64,000 nt of DNA from Cytophaga hutchinsonii ATCC 33406 (lineage in GTDB: Bacteria; Bacteroidota; Bacteroidia; Cytophagales; Cytophagaceae). The translations under genes were made by a program, and so were the position numbers. This document shows positions 45,686-54,718 of this stretch, one piece after another (within the stretch, counting starts at the first letter, position 1; each line of letters opens with the position of its first letter). The notes under the pieces are model-generated. The model saw only the letters and a program-made list of their open reading frames with translations. It had not been told where the DNA came from and made no database searches. The stretch is taken from assembly GCF_000014145.1 (NCBI RefSeq), contig NC_008255.1:2248001-2312000 (forward strand), in the 5' to 3' direction.

Positions 45686-46092
45686 AAAGCAATACAAGCT
45701 ATCTTATCGCCGTTGGCCGCAAGGCTGAAGGAGGAAAGTCCGGGCAACACAGAGCATCTTACTACCTAACGGGTAGGCTGTTGTTTAGAAATGAACAATG
45801 GACAGACAGGGCCGCAGAAAATAACCACCATGCCTCGGTGTGGAAAGGGTGAAAAAGTGAGGTAAGAGCTCACTCGTGGCGCGGCGACGCGCCATTGGGG
45901 TAAACCTTAGGAGTTGAAAGACCAAATAGGTTCCGATTATGGTGCTGCTCGTACCACATGGCGCCCAGGCGTCATTAACCGGAATGGGTAGGTCGTTTGA
46001 GCCTTGCAGTGATGTAAGGACTAGATAAATGATAAGAGTCACGCCTTTGGCGTGAAACAGAACCCGGCTTACAGGCTTGTATTGCTTTTTTT
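45686..46092 (+). ncRNA. rnpB: RNase P RNA (bacterial type A)
   Basis: The ribozyme that trims tRNA 5' ends. The 5' end AAAGCAATACAAGC pairs with GCTTGTATTGCTTT at the 3' end. Conserved blocks: GAGGAAAGTCCGGGCAACAC near 45731, a central GGTAAACC and, near the end, CAGAACCCGGCTTACAGG. The length of about 400 bases is normal. The exact ends are inferred from the terminal pairing and the promoter box, and the trailing T run is the likely terminator. Confidence 0.96.
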
Positions 46093-46178
46093 AAAGTTTT
46101 AAGTAAAATGTTTTATGTTTTAAGACGGGAAACATTTTCACTCTTAAAACTTCTAACTTAAAACCTATAACATTCATT
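46093..46178. promoter_or_regulatory. Imperfect inverted repeat between rnpB and the NtrC-like gene
   Basis: GTTTTAAGTAAAATGTTTTA is partly complementary to AAACATTTTCACTCTTAAAA further on, so it can fold; its words match AT-rich repeats at 22441 and 32281. Probably termination of rnpB and start signals of the next gene. Confidence 0.4.
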
Positions 46179-47333
46179 ATGCCTAAAATTTTAATCATCG
46201 ACGACGAACGCAGTATCCGCAGTACGTTAACAGAAATTCTTGAGTACGAAAAATACACGGTTGAAGAAGCCAAAGATGGTGAAGAAGGATTAAAAATGAT
46301 TTTAGAAAACGATTATGATGTCGTTTTATGTGATATAAAAATGCCGAAAATGGATGGCATGGAAGTTCTTGAAAAAGTATATACTTCCGGTAAAGACATC
46401 CCTTTCATTATGATCTCCGCACACGGCTCTATTGAAACAGCCATTGATGCTACACGAAAAGGCGCGTATGATTTTATTACCAAACCACCAGATCTGAACC
46501 GTTTGCTGGTTAGCGTGCGCAACGCTATGGACCGTTCTAATTTAGTAACGGAAACAAAAACACTTAAAAAGAAAGTTAATAAATCGTACCAGATCATCGG
46601 CAAATCCAAAGAGATCGAACACATCTTTAAAACGATTGAAAAGGTTGCCCCTACAGACGCACGTGTAATGATTACCGGACCAAACGGTGCAGGTAAAGAA
46701 CTTGTAGCGCGTGCCATACATACACAGAGCAAACGTGCCAACGAATTGCTTATTGAGGTTAACTGTGCAGCCATTCCCTCTGAATTAATTGAAAGTGAAT
46801 TGTTCGGTCACGAAAAAGGTTCGTTCACATCGGCGATCAAACAACGGATCGGTAAGTTTGAACAGGCAAGCGGCGGTACGCTGTTCCTGGATGAAATCGG
46901 CGACATGAGCCTTTCCGCACAGGCTAAAGTATTACGTGCCTTGCAGGAAAATACCATCACACGGGTAGGCGGAGAAAAAGAAATTAAAGTAGATGTGCGT
47001 ATCCTTGCGGCTACCAATAAAAACCTTCAGAAAGAAATAGCTGAAGGACGTTTCAGAGAAGATTTGTTTCACCGCATCAATGTTATTCCTATTGAAGTTC
47101 CCGCATTAAAAGATCGTGCAGATGATATTCCATTATTGATCGAACATTTTTTAGCCATTGTAGCAGATGATTATGGAACAACGCCTAAGAAAATTGATGC
47201 AAAAGCCGTTGCTGAATTAAAAAGCCTCCCATGGACTGGAAATATCCGGGAATTGAAAAATGTAGTTGAACGTCTGGTAATTATGAGTGATAAAACAATT
47301 ACACTCGAAGATGTTAAGACCTATGTAAAATAG
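46179..47333 (+). CDS. NtrC-like response regulator lacking a DNA-binding domain
   Basis: A 384-residue regulator: receiver domain at 1-120 with acidic Asp8-Asp9, phosphoacceptor Asp52 and Lys102; AAA+ sigma-54 interaction domain at 138-372 with Walker A GPNGAGKE (167-174), Walker B FLDEIGD (236-242) and WTGNIRELKN (352-361). It ends 23 residues after that last motif, so the usual C-terminal Fis-type helix-turn-helix is absent. The loop that contacts sigma-54, normally GAFTGA, reads GSFTSA (214-219). It may act from solution without DNA binding, or not act on sigma-54 at all. Starts after rnpB; a terminator follows. Confidence 0.92.
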   Translation: MPKILIIDDERSIRSTLTEILEYEKYTVEEAKDGEEGLKMILENDYDVVLCDIKMPKMDGMEVLEKVYTSGKDIPFIMISAHGSIETAIDATRKGAYDFITKPPDLNRLLVSVRNAMDRSNLVTETKTLKKKVNKSYQIIGKSKEIEHIFKTIEKVAPTDARVMITGPNGAGKELVARAIHTQSKRANELLIEVNCAAIPSELIESELFGHEKGSFTSAIKQRIGKFEQASGGTLFLDEIGDMSLSAQAKVLRALQENTITRVGGEKEIKVDVRILAATNKNLQKEIAEGRFREDLFHRINVIPIEVPALKDRADDIPLLIEHFLAIVADDYGTTPKKIDAKAVAELKSLPWTGNIRELKNVVERLVIMSDKTITLEDVKTYVK

Positions 47334-47368
47334 AAAAAGGTTCTGAGCAATTACTCAGAACCTTTTTT
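47334..47368 (+). terminator. Terminator of the NtrC-like gene
   Basis: GGTTCTGAG/CTCAGAACC stem flanked by A and T runs, loop CAATTA, starting right after the stop codon; also usable for the convergent small lipoprotein gene. Confidence 0.9.
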
Positions 47369-47397
47369 ATATCTTTTAAGATTTAATCAATTAAAAC

Positions 47398-47520
47398 TTA
47401 AGAATGCTTAACAGCAGCTTGTGTATCTTTAGTATAAGTAGGACAAGTTCTGTGAGGAGCACATGATGCAACTAACAATGTTGCTGCTGCAAATACGATG
47501 AATACAATTTTTGCTTTCAT
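47398..47520 (-). CDS. Very small lipoprotein, 40 residues
   Basis: The frame runs further upstream, but ATG 47520 gives a perfect lipoprotein signal (MKAKIVFIVFAAATLLVASC with Cys20) and a 20-residue mature peptide APHRTCPTYTKDTQAAVKHS. Small lipoproteins ending in a CPTY-like motif are frequent in Bacteroidota. A -7 box (TATATTTG) lies about 32 bases upstream, which supports the start. The role is unknown. Confidence 0.75.
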   Translation of the reverse strand: MKAKIVFIVFAAATLLVASCAPHRTCPTYTKDTQAAVKHS

Positions 47521-47551
47521 TCTGTTAATTCTTTTTAGTGTTGAACGTATA

Positions 47552-47559
47552 CAAATATA
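47552..47559 (-). promoter_or_regulatory. Candidate promoter of the 40-residue lipoprotein
   Basis: Minus-strand TATATTTG, a full match to TAnnTTTG, placed 32 bases before the ATG. Confidence 0.55.
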
Positions 47560-47848
47560 TAAAACTAGACTATGAAAAAAAATTTCTTTGGAATGTTTTA
47601 TCGACAATATTGAAAAAACATAACCATTGATATCTAACCGTATACAATATTTTAGATTTCTGATATTGAACGTATAGTATCAGAACAATTTGAAAATCAG
47701 AATATTACATCAGATCAATGAAGCCATTCTTTTTACATCCAGTCAAGACGTTTTTACATCAATAAAAAGTCTTGTCTGCAATTGTTAAATCGATCCTATT
47801 CAATGATCTGATTTAAATAACAATCAAAAATAGAACTATTTGAACTAA
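47560..47848. other. Intergenic region without a supported gene
   Basis: About 290 AT-rich bases with no coding frame. One imperfect hairpin (CAAGAC around 47743, GTCTTG around 47771) with A/T-rich arms. Confidence 0.5.
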
Positions 47849-47879
47849 AAACCGCCCCGAAAATAAACCGGGACGGTTT
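47849..47879 (-). terminator. Terminator of the nitrate-uptake cluster
   Basis: Stem AAACCGCCCCG with CGGGACGGTTT (one mismatch), then a T run on the minus strand, 23 bases after the last ATPase gene stop. Confidence 0.8.
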
Positions 47880-47901
47880 AACCAACAAATCCATAAAGTA
47901 A

Positions 47902-48756
47902 TTAATGTTCTAAAAAATCGATCAAATAAGCTCTGTAATCATAAAATTCCGGATGTTCGATCAGTGTTCTTCTATTCCGTGGCCGTTCCATTCCCACGCC
48001 CATTATATCTCCTACTTTTGCGAAGGGTCCGCTGGTCATCATCACCACCCTATCGGATAACAGAATAGCCTCATCTACGTCGTGTGTAATCATGATTGCC
48101 GTAATCTTTTCTTTCGTCCATACATCTACAAGTACATCCTGCAGCTCCCCTCTTGTTAACGAATCGAGCATACCAAAGGGTTCATCCAGCAACAGCATCT
48201 TTGGTTTTAAAGCAAATGCACGGGCAATACCCACACGCTGCTTCATACCTTGTGAAAGCTCACTGGCTTTTTTATTAAACGAATCTTCCAAACCGACTTT
48301 CGCTAAATAATATTTTGCAATATCTGTTCTTTCGCTTTTTGAGATATGCGAAAAAACCTGGTTCACACCTAACATAACATTTTCTAAAGCAGTCATCCAC
48401 GGCATCAGACTTGGTGATTGAAAGATCACTCCTCTATCCGGCCCCGCTTCGGTGATCTTTCTGCCATTCAGAATAATGTTGCCTTCTGTAAGTTCATTTA
48501 AACCAGCAATCATAGAAAGAATGGTAGACTTTCCACAGCCGGAATGACCAATGATGGAAATAAATTCTTCTTTCTTAACCTGAAGATTAAAATCCTGCAA
48601 TACGGTAAAATCTCCTTTAGGTGTGGGATATACTTTTTTCAGGTGTTGAATATCCAGCATTACATCTGCAGGATTAATGGGTTCAACATGTGTATTTATT
48701 TCAGGTACTGCTGTCACGGGCTTTATGGGTAGGTGTATATGTATAGATTCTGTCAT
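47902..48756 (-). CDS. nrtD: ABC transporter ATPase, nitrate type
   Basis: A 284-residue ATPase. After an unusual 30-residue N-terminal extension it has Walker A IIGHSGCGKSTILS at about 68-81, signature LSQGMKQRVGIARAF, Walker B MLLLDEPFGMLDSL and H-loop ITHDVDEAILLSD. It belongs to the nitrate/taurine/bicarbonate family and pairs with the second ATPase gene and permease upstream. It is last in the minus-strand cluster porin-nrtA-nrtB-nrtC-nrtD. Nitrate is the most likely substrate by family resemblance; cyanate, bicarbonate or another oxyanion cannot be excluded. Confidence 0.88.
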   Translation of the reverse strand: MTESIHIHLPIKPVTAVPEINTHVEPINPADVMLDIQHLKKVYPTPKGDFTVLQDFNLQVKKEEFISIIGHSGCGKSTILSMIAGLNELTEGNIILNGRKITEAGPDRGVIFQSPSLMPWMTALENVMLGVNQVFSHISKSERTDIAKYYLAKVGLEDSFNKKASELSQGMKQRVGIARAFALKPKMLLLDEPFGMLDSLTRGELQDVLVDVWTKEKITAIMITHDVDEAILLSDRVVMMTSGPFAKVGDIMGVGMERPRNRRTLIEHPEFYDYRAYLIDFLEH

Positions 48757-48799
48757 AAATCATTCAGGTTAAGCAAACATTCCGTTGAAAGGTATTTTA

Positions 48800-49681
48800 T
48801 CAGCTCACCAATCTTCTTAATGAATAGGGAACTCCTGTAGGCCCCAACAAGTCTAAAGGCTGCGCTTCGGGTAAGATGTATGTCCTGGCGCCTGAACCCT
48901 TTTTAGCTTCAGCACCAACATTCATTAAATAGGTATTTACGGTATTTCGCAGTGCTTTAAATACAGCATTGTGATTCAGTGCTTTTTTATCACGCGGCCG
49001 TTCCAGCTCTACCGAAAAGATTGGCCCCAGTGTGGCATTCGGCCCGGGCTTTAACGGAATGATGCGATCAGCCAGGTATATTCCTTCATCGACATCATTT
49101 GTGATCAGTAAAACTGTTTTTTTATCCTGTTCCCAGATACGGCTGATCTCATCCTGAAGCGAACCTCTGGTTAAGGCATCCAGCGCGCTAAGCGGTTCAT
49201 CCAGTAACAATATCCTGGGATCCATTGCCAACGCACGTGCAACTGAAACACGCTGGCGCATACCGCCGGAAAGTTCTGAAGGTGTTTTATTCAGCGCAGG
49301 CAGTAAATTTACCATAGCAACATATTTTTTAACATATGCATTTTTTTCTTTTGCAGACATAAGCGGAAAAACAGAATCAACAGCCAGCAATATATTGCCC
49401 CGCACAGAAAGCCAGGGCAGCAACGAATAATTTTGAAAGACCATTCCTCTATCCGGCCCCGGCCCTGTTATCTTCACTCCGTTTAATAACACTTCTCCTT
49501 CATCCGGTTCAATCAAGCCAGCAATCAGGCTGATCAATGTTGTTTTTCCGCTGCCTGTAAAACCAACAACTGCAATAAATTCGCCTTCTTCAATGGTAAG
49601 ATTTATATTTTTTAATACTTCTGTACGATTACTGCCTGTACCATACCCTTTGCTTACGTTTCTTAATTCCAATAATGCCAT
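48800..49681 (-). CDS. nrtC: Second ABC transporter ATPase, nitrate type
   Basis: A 293-residue ATPase: Walker [13 protein letters not shown], signature [20 protein letters not shown], Walker [15 protein letters not shown], and a region after the core ([20 protein letters not shown]) seen in nitrate-type ATPases. The switch histidine of the H-loop, normally ITHD, is replaced by Asn ([16 protein letters not shown]), so this subunit is likely less active and the partner at 47902 may supply most hydrolysis. In cyanobacterial NrtC the second half is a sensor domain; here it is only a short tail. Forms a heterodimer with the other ATPase by inference. Confidence 0.87.
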   Translation of the reverse strand: MALLELRNVSKGYGTGSNRTEVLKNINLTIEEGEFIAVVGFTGSGKTTLISLIAGLIEPDEGEVLLNGVKITGPGPDRGMVFQNYSLLPWLSVRGNILLAVDSVFPLMSAKEKNAYVKKYVAMVNLLPALNKTPSELSGGMRQRVSVARALAMDPRILLLDEPLSALDALTRGSLQDEISRIWEQDKKTVLLITNDVDEGIYLADRIIPLKPGPNATLGPIFSVELERPRDKKALNHNAVFKALRNTVNTYLMNVGAEAKKGSGARTYILPEAQPLDLLGPTGVPYSLRRLVS

Positions 49682-49744
49682 AGATATATCTGTTTATCTG
49701 TTTCTTCAACTGCTTTATAGACTCTATATTTTTTTATGCACCGA

Positions 49745-50827
49745 TCAGAACGTTAATAATTTCTGTAGCGTCATCATGATTTTATCCAGTAAAAAGCCAA
49801 TGCCGCCAATCACAAACATGGCTACCAGAATTTTTGCATTTGAATCGTTCGCCCCGTTCTGAAACTGTTCCCATACAAATGAGCCAAGGCCGGGACTTTG
49901 CGCCAACAGTTCAATAGCGATCAACACCATCCATGAAACAGAAACAGTAATACGGATACCTGTGAATATTAATGGGAAAGACGAAGGCAACACAATCTTA
50001 TAAATATTCTTCCATACATTTAAGCGAAGTACTTTAGAAACATTTATGTAATCTTTATCTACCGATGCCACCCCCATACTCGTATTTACAAGTGTAGCCC
50101 ACATTCCGCATAAGCCGACACTTATAAAAGAAATAAGAAACGACTTATCCATGGTTGAATCTGTCAGTAATGTTTTAATAACCATTGAAACCAATAACAG
50201 CCACACGACCGGCGATACGGGCTTTAAAATCTGGATAAGCCAATTGATTGAAGTTCTCAGTGTTTCACTTAAACCCAATAAAATACCAATCGGAATAGCA
50301 ATGAACATCGATAACAATACACCTGCAAACACCGTCTTTAAACTTGTGCCTATCTGATCTACGAAGGAAGGCCTACCGGTATAACGTATCTCACTTTGCC
50401 CTGCTTTTGCACGCATGGCATTTACCTTTGCCGTTTTATCGGTAAATGATTTTTTATCCTGTGCAATCATTCTGTGATCGGCCAATAAAGATAAGCAGGC
50501 TGCATACACCTGACTTGGTGAAGGCAGTGAGTTTGGCTTGCATTCTTTTTCTCCGGAATCTATGCATTTCCGCATTTGAACGGCAGCATCTTTTCCCTGC
50601 TCAGTCAAGACTTTCTGCACCTTACGATCTGCTTCTATGCTGTATAACTTATGCGCTCCGGCTTCCCACAATACTATAAATGCTAAAACAGAAGCCAGCG
50701 GCAAAAACAAATTCTTTCCTACTTCTGTTAAATTTTTAAGCGGTTCCTCTCCGCTTAACAATCGGATAACCGGCTCTAAAAAGCCAAGGCCGATCCAGTT
50801 CATGGATGTAATCAGTTTGGTTTTCAT
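49745..50827 (-). CDS. nrtB: ABC transporter permease, nitrate type
   Basis: About 360 residues from ATG 50827 (the frame to 50878 adds 17 residues that do not fit). First membrane helix at about 41-58, then a 100-residue periplasmic insert with two Cys, then the BPD permease core with helices and the EAA-like loop VSKVLRLNVWKNIYKIVLPS, ending IELLAQSPGLGSFVWEQFQN. This matches the NrtB/SsuC-type permease. Works with the NrtA lipoprotein and two ATPases encoded next to it. Confidence 0.88.
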   Translation of the reverse strand: MKTKLITSMNWIGLGFLEPVIRLLSGEEPLKNLTEVGKNLFLPLASVLAFIVLWEAGAHKLYSIEADRKVQKVLTEQGKDAAVQMRKCIDSGEKECKPNSLPSPSQVYAACLSLLADHRMIAQDKKSFTDKTAKVNAMRAKAGQSEIRYTGRPSFVDQIGTSLKTVFAGVLLSMFIAIPIGILLGLSETLRTSINWLIQILKPVSPVVWLLLVSMVIKTLLTDSTMDKSFLISFISVGLCGMWATLVNTSMGVASVDKDYINVSKVLRLNVWKNIYKIVLPSSFPLIFTGIRITVSVSWMVLIAIELLAQSPGLGSFVWEQFQNGANDSNAKILVAMFVIGGIGFLLDKIMMTLQKLLTF

Positions 50828-50953
50828 AATGTTTTGTTGACAGTTGACAGTGGACAGGACACAGAGGTTGCCAGGCATGCAGGCATTGGCCCTATAGGAT
50901 GGAAGCCTCTGCCAGTGCTATTTTTTTACTGTTCACTGACCACTATAGACTTT
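50828..50953. other. Gap between nrtA and nrtB with degenerate repeats
   Basis: Contains ACAGTTGACAGTGGACAGGA and, inverted, CTGTTCACTGACCACTATAG: a loose inverted repeat of TGACAGT words around a GC-rich centre. No gene; possibly attenuation within the cluster. Confidence 0.4.
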
Positions 50954-52327
50954 TTACTTATTCCCTATTTTAAATTTTTTCAGATATTCATTTGGTTTTG
51001 TACCATCATACTCTGTACCATCAATAAAATCAGCTGTGGCAGGCTTGTAGCCAGTATTTGAAGGAAGATCACTTTCTTTCAATACACCTTCCTGAACCAA
51101 TAGTTTTGCTGCAGACATCCATACATCCGGCCTGTATACCTTTCTTGCTGTTGCATCATACCAGGCATCCGGCTTAGATTCCGTGATCTGTCCCCAACGT
51201 CTCATCTGCGTCAAGTACCAAACAGCATCTGAATAGAATGGATACGTTGCATTGTATTTGAAGAACACATTAAAATCTGCTGCTTCTCTTTTATCACCTT
51301 TTTCAAATTCAAATGTGCCTGTCATGGAGTTTGCAATCACAATAGAATCAGCACCCACGTAAGCAGGTTTGGAAAGAATACCAACAGCCTTTGCTCTGTT
51401 TGCCGGATCATCCAGCCATTTACCTGCTTTGATCAATGCTTTGGTAATAGCAATGGCAGTGTTGGGATTTTCTTCTACAAACTTTTTTGTCATACCAAAT
51501 ACTTTCTCGGGATTATTTTTCCAGATTTCAATATCTGTTATTACAGGCACACCCACTTGTTTGAATACAGCCTGCTGATTCCAGGGCTCGCCTACGCAGT
51601 ATCCAAAAATTGTTCCTGCTTCCATAGTAGCCGTCATTTGCGGAGGAGGCGTTACAGACAACATCACTTCAGCGCCTACCTGTCCTTCTACATTTTCTGC
51701 TGTATACATCCCCGGATTCAAACCGCCGGCTGCCAGCCAATATCTGATTTCATAATTATGCGTTGAAACCGGAAACGTAATGGCCATCTTAAATGGTTTG
51801 TTTTGTTTTTTATACGAATCAACCACAGGCTTTAAGGCATCTGCTTTAATCGGGTGTACCGGTTTACCGTGTGCATCTTTGGGAATGTTTGGTTTCATCA
51901 TTGCCCACACATCGTTTGATACAGTAATTGCATTACCATTCAGATCCATTGAAAACGGCGTTACCAATTCCGCCTGGCGGCCAAATCCGGAGCTTGCTGC
52001 AATAGGCTGACCAGCCAGCATGTGCGAGCCATCCAGTTCTCCGTCAATCACCCGATCTAACACATTTTTCCAGTTAGATTGTGCTTCAAGCGTTACAAAT
52101 AATCCTTCCTCTTCAAAGAAACCCATTTCTTTTGCAATAGCTAAAGGAGCCATATCTGTAAGTTTTATAAAGCCGATTTTCAACTGCGGCTTTTCAATAG
52201 CAAGTGCTGTTGCAGCAGATGTATCGCCCGTTGTTTGATCAGCCGTTTCACTGCCTCCGCAGCTGTTTAAGGCGGCTACAAGCAATCCGAATGCAGCGGC
52301 TTTTATAACATAGTTTATTTTTTTCAT
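50954..52327 (-). CDS. nrtA: NrtA/CmpA-type substrate-binding lipoprotein
   Basis: A 457-residue lipoprotein: signal ending LNSC (Cys23), a Thr/Ala linker, then the nitrate/bicarbonate-binding fold: [78 protein letters not shown] and [20 protein letters not shown]. It binds the anion in the periplasm and delivers it to the permease. The gene follows the porin gene by 63 bases. Nitrate is inferred from the family; the binding residues cannot be checked here. Confidence 0.9.
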   Translation of the reverse strand: MKKINYVIKAAAFGLLVAALNSCGGSETADQTTGDTSAATALAIEKPQLKIGFIKLTDMAPLAIAKEMGFFEEEGLFVTLEAQSNWKNVLDRVIDGELDGSHMLAGQPIAASSGFGRQAELVTPFSMDLNGNAITVSNDVWAMMKPNIPKDAHGKPVHPIKADALKPVVDSYKKQNKPFKMAITFPVSTHNYEIRYWLAAGGLNPGMYTAENVEGQVGAEVMLSVTPPPQMTATMEAGTIFGYCVGEPWNQQAVFKQVGVPVITDIEIWKNNPEKVFGMTKKFVEENPNTAIAITKALIKAGKWLDDPANRAKAVGILSKPAYVGADSIVIANSMTGTFEFEKGDKREAADFNVFFKYNATYPFYSDAVWYLTQMRRWGQITESKPDAWYDATARKVYRPDVWMSAAKLLVQEGVLKESDLPSNTGYKPATADFIDGTEYDGTKPNEYLKKFKIGNK

Positions 52328-52390
52328 AACACGTTTGTTCGTTTTTTTAGTAATTGAGTAGTTAAGGTAACCTTATGAAGCATCAGCTTA

Positions 52391-53764
52391 CTATAAGAAT
52401 TTAGGTGTAAAATTGATCATGATCCATGCCCAGCCTTGATAGAACGTAGTGTTATCAATGGTTTTGGACGTATCCGCCGGATCAGCCGTTAGCTTTCCTT
52501 TGATCGCCGACATGCTTTCTGTATGAAACATCTGCGAGTAACCAACAGACAAGCCTACATTTTCAATCAACTGTTTGCTCCAGATCAGATCTATTTCCGT
52601 TCCTAAAAAACTGCTTAAATGTTTAGCTGCATCGGCTGGGTTAACAACATCTGTAGGAGACATAAAAAAATGCAGATCTGCAGCAAGCTTCGATTTGCCC
52701 ACCGGAACAATTGTTTTTGCATATAGATCAAGCAAACCGCCGCTCAGGCCATTTACACCGCCATTATGGCCATTACCTACATAGAAATAATCCATGTGTC
52801 CGTAAAACTTATGGTGCGTTCCATGCAGGGGATTAAACCCTTCGATCTTATCTGTTGTTTTTTTATCGTCGCCGGATAGCAAGTCAAAACCGATTGTGGG
52901 TTTGAATGCTGAACCTTCATAGGTAGCTTCCAGATGCGCGAGAAAACCACTTATGCCAATACTGTCTCTTGTTTTACCTGCCTGATAATAACCGGCAGCA
53001 TGTATTCTCACCTTACCCAGCTTCAGTGTTGGCGTAACACCAAATGTGTAAAGCGGAGAAACCATTGTTGGAGTTTCCTGGTATCCTTCCATCATAGAGA
53101 TAAAAGAGATATCACCGCGTTTACCTTTTTTTAATTTTGTGTTGTACCACAGATATAAAGACGTTTTAGGCAAAGGCTGATTAAACGAGCCGGAAACACC
53201 ACCATTATAGTTGTTCCCGCCTGTTCCGGTTTTTGAGTTTTGCAGTTTTGAAGGTTCTGCAATTGTTCCATCCTGATTAAACGAAATGATCGAATGAAAT
53301 TCCCAGGTAGAATCGGAATGTTTATAGGCGTATTTAAGGGCATCAAAACTTCTTGCCTGTGCAGCCCAATCCAGGCTTCCCAATACACGCTGATCATCGT
53401 AATTCAATTCCTGACGACCGATAATGAATCTGCTTTTACCTAATGAATCTGTTTTATAAACGGCAAATGCTTCGTGTACTGAAAACAGATTATCTGATTT
53501 ATTGATTGTTCCTACTTCTCCCCAGATGCGTACATCCTGAATAGAAAATTTAGTTTCAATTTTTGGCATTTTGTACGTAGCGATTAATCGCGTACGTTGT
53601 TCGGTAAAAGATGCTACTTCCTGGCCCTTTGTTGCAGGTGTTTTAAAACCGTCCCGCAATTCCGTTCGGGGTCTGTACTGCCCCGATAAAGAAAATTGGG
53701 CAAACGCTTTTTCACCTAATAAAACTCCCCCTAGTATTAAAACCGGCAGTATTCCTTTTTTCAT
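52391..53764 (-). CDS. Alginate-export-type outer-membrane porin
   Basis: A 457-residue protein with a signal peptide (1-22, cut after AFA) and beta-strand rich sequence opening FSLSGQYRPRTELRDGFKTP, typical of the alginate-export porin fold; later RFIIGRQELNYDDQRVLGSL and RSFDALKYAYK. In Bacteroidota and Proteobacteria such porins are often next to nitrate importers and let anions cross the outer membrane. It is first in the minus-strand cluster, so its promoter drives the import genes. TATTTTTG and an Fnr-like palindrome lie before its ATG. Confidence 0.85.
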   Translation of the reverse strand: MKKGILPVLILGGVLLGEKAFAQFSLSGQYRPRTELRDGFKTPATKGQEVASFTEQRTRLIATYKMPKIETKFSIQDVRIWGEVGTINKSDNLFSVHEAFAVYKTDSLGKSRFIIGRQELNYDDQRVLGSLDWAAQARSFDALKYAYKHSDSTWEFHSIISFNQDGTIAEPSKLQNSKTGTGGNNYNGGVSGSFNQPLPKTSLYLWYNTKLKKGKRGDISFISMMEGYQETPTMVSPLYTFGVTPTLKLGKVRIHAAGYYQAGKTRDSIGISGFLAHLEATYEGSAFKPTIGFDLLSGDDKKTTDKIEGFNPLHGTHHKFYGHMDYFYVGNGHNGGVNGLSGGLLDLYAKTIVPVGKSKLAADLHFFMSPTDVVNPADAAKHLSSFLGTEIDLIWSKQLIENVGLSVGYSQMFHTESMSAIKGKLTADPADTSKTIDNTTFYQGWAWIMINFTPKFL

Positions 53765-53799
53765 ATCCGTTTTGTTTATTTTCTTACTACGTACTTATT

Positions 53800-53823
53800 T
53801 AAGTATTTATACTTACAAAAATA
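53800..53823 (-). promoter_or_regulatory. Palindromic operator and -7 box in front of the porin gene
   Basis: TAAGTATTTATACTTA (53800-53815) is a perfect palindrome with six-base arms. Directly upstream on the minus strand is TATTTTTG (53823-53816), a full -7 match, with TTG at 53846-53848. TAAGTA/TACTTA half-sites also occur at 53792-53797 and 53822-53827. Confidence 0.55.
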
Positions 53824-53886
53824 AGTAACACAACAGTAATTAAACCAATGAATCGGACAGGTATGCACAACCTTTTATACCATAAA

Positions 53887-53910
53887 AAAACCTGCTAAAA
53901 AGCAGGTTTT
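53887..53910 (-). terminator. Terminator of the Fnr-like gene
   Basis: Perfect AAAACCTGCT/AGCAGGTTTT stem with loop AAAA, 36 bases after the stop codon; the T run is in the stem on the minus strand. Confidence 0.85.
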
Positions 53911-53945
53911 AAAATAAAAAATCTGTAAATAAGATAGTTAAGACA

Positions 53946-54659
53946 TCAACTTGCAATAAAATAATTGTGTTCCGAAATTTCTTTTTTAAGTTTGACAATT
54001 TCAGCGATACCAATTTTTTTACCTGAACTACGTATAACACCTTCCTTTTTCAACATGGAAAGAATACGGATAATCTGTTCTTCCGTAGTACCGGAAAAAT
54101 CCGCAATTTCTTTTCTTGTTAATTGTAAATCAAGTAATTGATCACTTTGCCCAAACTTGCGGTGTATGTATAACAAGGTGTCTACTACCCGCTCTCTAAC
54201 TGTCATTTGTGCAATTTTACGCACTTTTGTTTCACTAACATTTAACTCTTTTGCATAAAAAAGCATCATCTCATACGTCAGTGACGGCAACTCCTGCAGC
54301 AGTTCCAGCATCGTGCGGTTCGAAAAATTACACACGACCGTATCTTCGAGCGCTTCAGCCGAAATATGATACTGATCGCCAACAGCAAAACCTCTATGGC
54401 CAATAATCTCTCCTTCCTTGCACAGTCGTACAATCTGTTCCCGCCCGTTAATACCGGTCTGCATAACTTTTGATTTTCCCTTATAAATAAAAAATAATCC
54501 CTGCACAGGTGCGCCTTCAATAATAAATTGCTGACCTTTTTTACACATGAATGTAATTTTCTGATTTAAATATGCTTGCGCGGCAGGCATGGATACGATC
54601 TTTTTGATCAGACACAAATCATTGGAACAATTTGAACAGGTAGGAATTGTTTTGGCCAT
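53946..54659 (-). CDS. Fnr-like regulator with a complete Fe-S cysteine set
   Basis: A 237-residue Crp/Fnr regulator. Cysteines at 8, 11 and 16 (MAKTIPTCSNCSNDLC) and at 110 (TVVCNFSN) match the four ligands of the oxygen-sensing [4Fe-4S] cluster of E. coli Fnr, including the context of its Cys122. Spacing in the N-terminal group is Cx2Cx4C instead of Cx2Cx5C. The sensor barrel is at 33-120 and the helix-turn-helix at 181-203 (LTRKEIADFSGTTEEQIIRI); the recognition helix has E-Q-I-I-R where Fnr has E-T-I-S-R. Palindromes upstream of its own gene and of the nearby porin suggest it regulates both. Confidence 0.87.
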   Translation of the reverse strand: MAKTIPTCSNCSNDLCLIKKIVSMPAAQAYLNQKITFMCKKGQQFIIEGAPVQGLFFIYKGKSKVMQTGINGREQIVRLCKEGEIIGHRGFAVGDQYHISAEALEDTVVCNFSNRTMLELLQELPSLTYEMMLFYAKELNVSETKVRKIAQMTVRERVVDTLLYIHRKFGQSDQLLDLQLTRKEIADFSGTTEEQIIRILSMLKKEGVIRSSGKKIGIAEIVKLKKEISEHNYFIAS

Positions 54660-54718
54660 ATGCGTATACGTGACAGAGTAAACACCTGATTATACAACAA
54701 GGTATAAAAAACAGTCTA

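Noticed and set aside
45578-45769. Plus-strand 63-residue frame
   Set aside because: Made of the GCTTAA repeat block and the 5' part of rnpB.
45785-46042. Minus-strand 85-residue frame
   Set aside because: Lies inside RNase P RNA.
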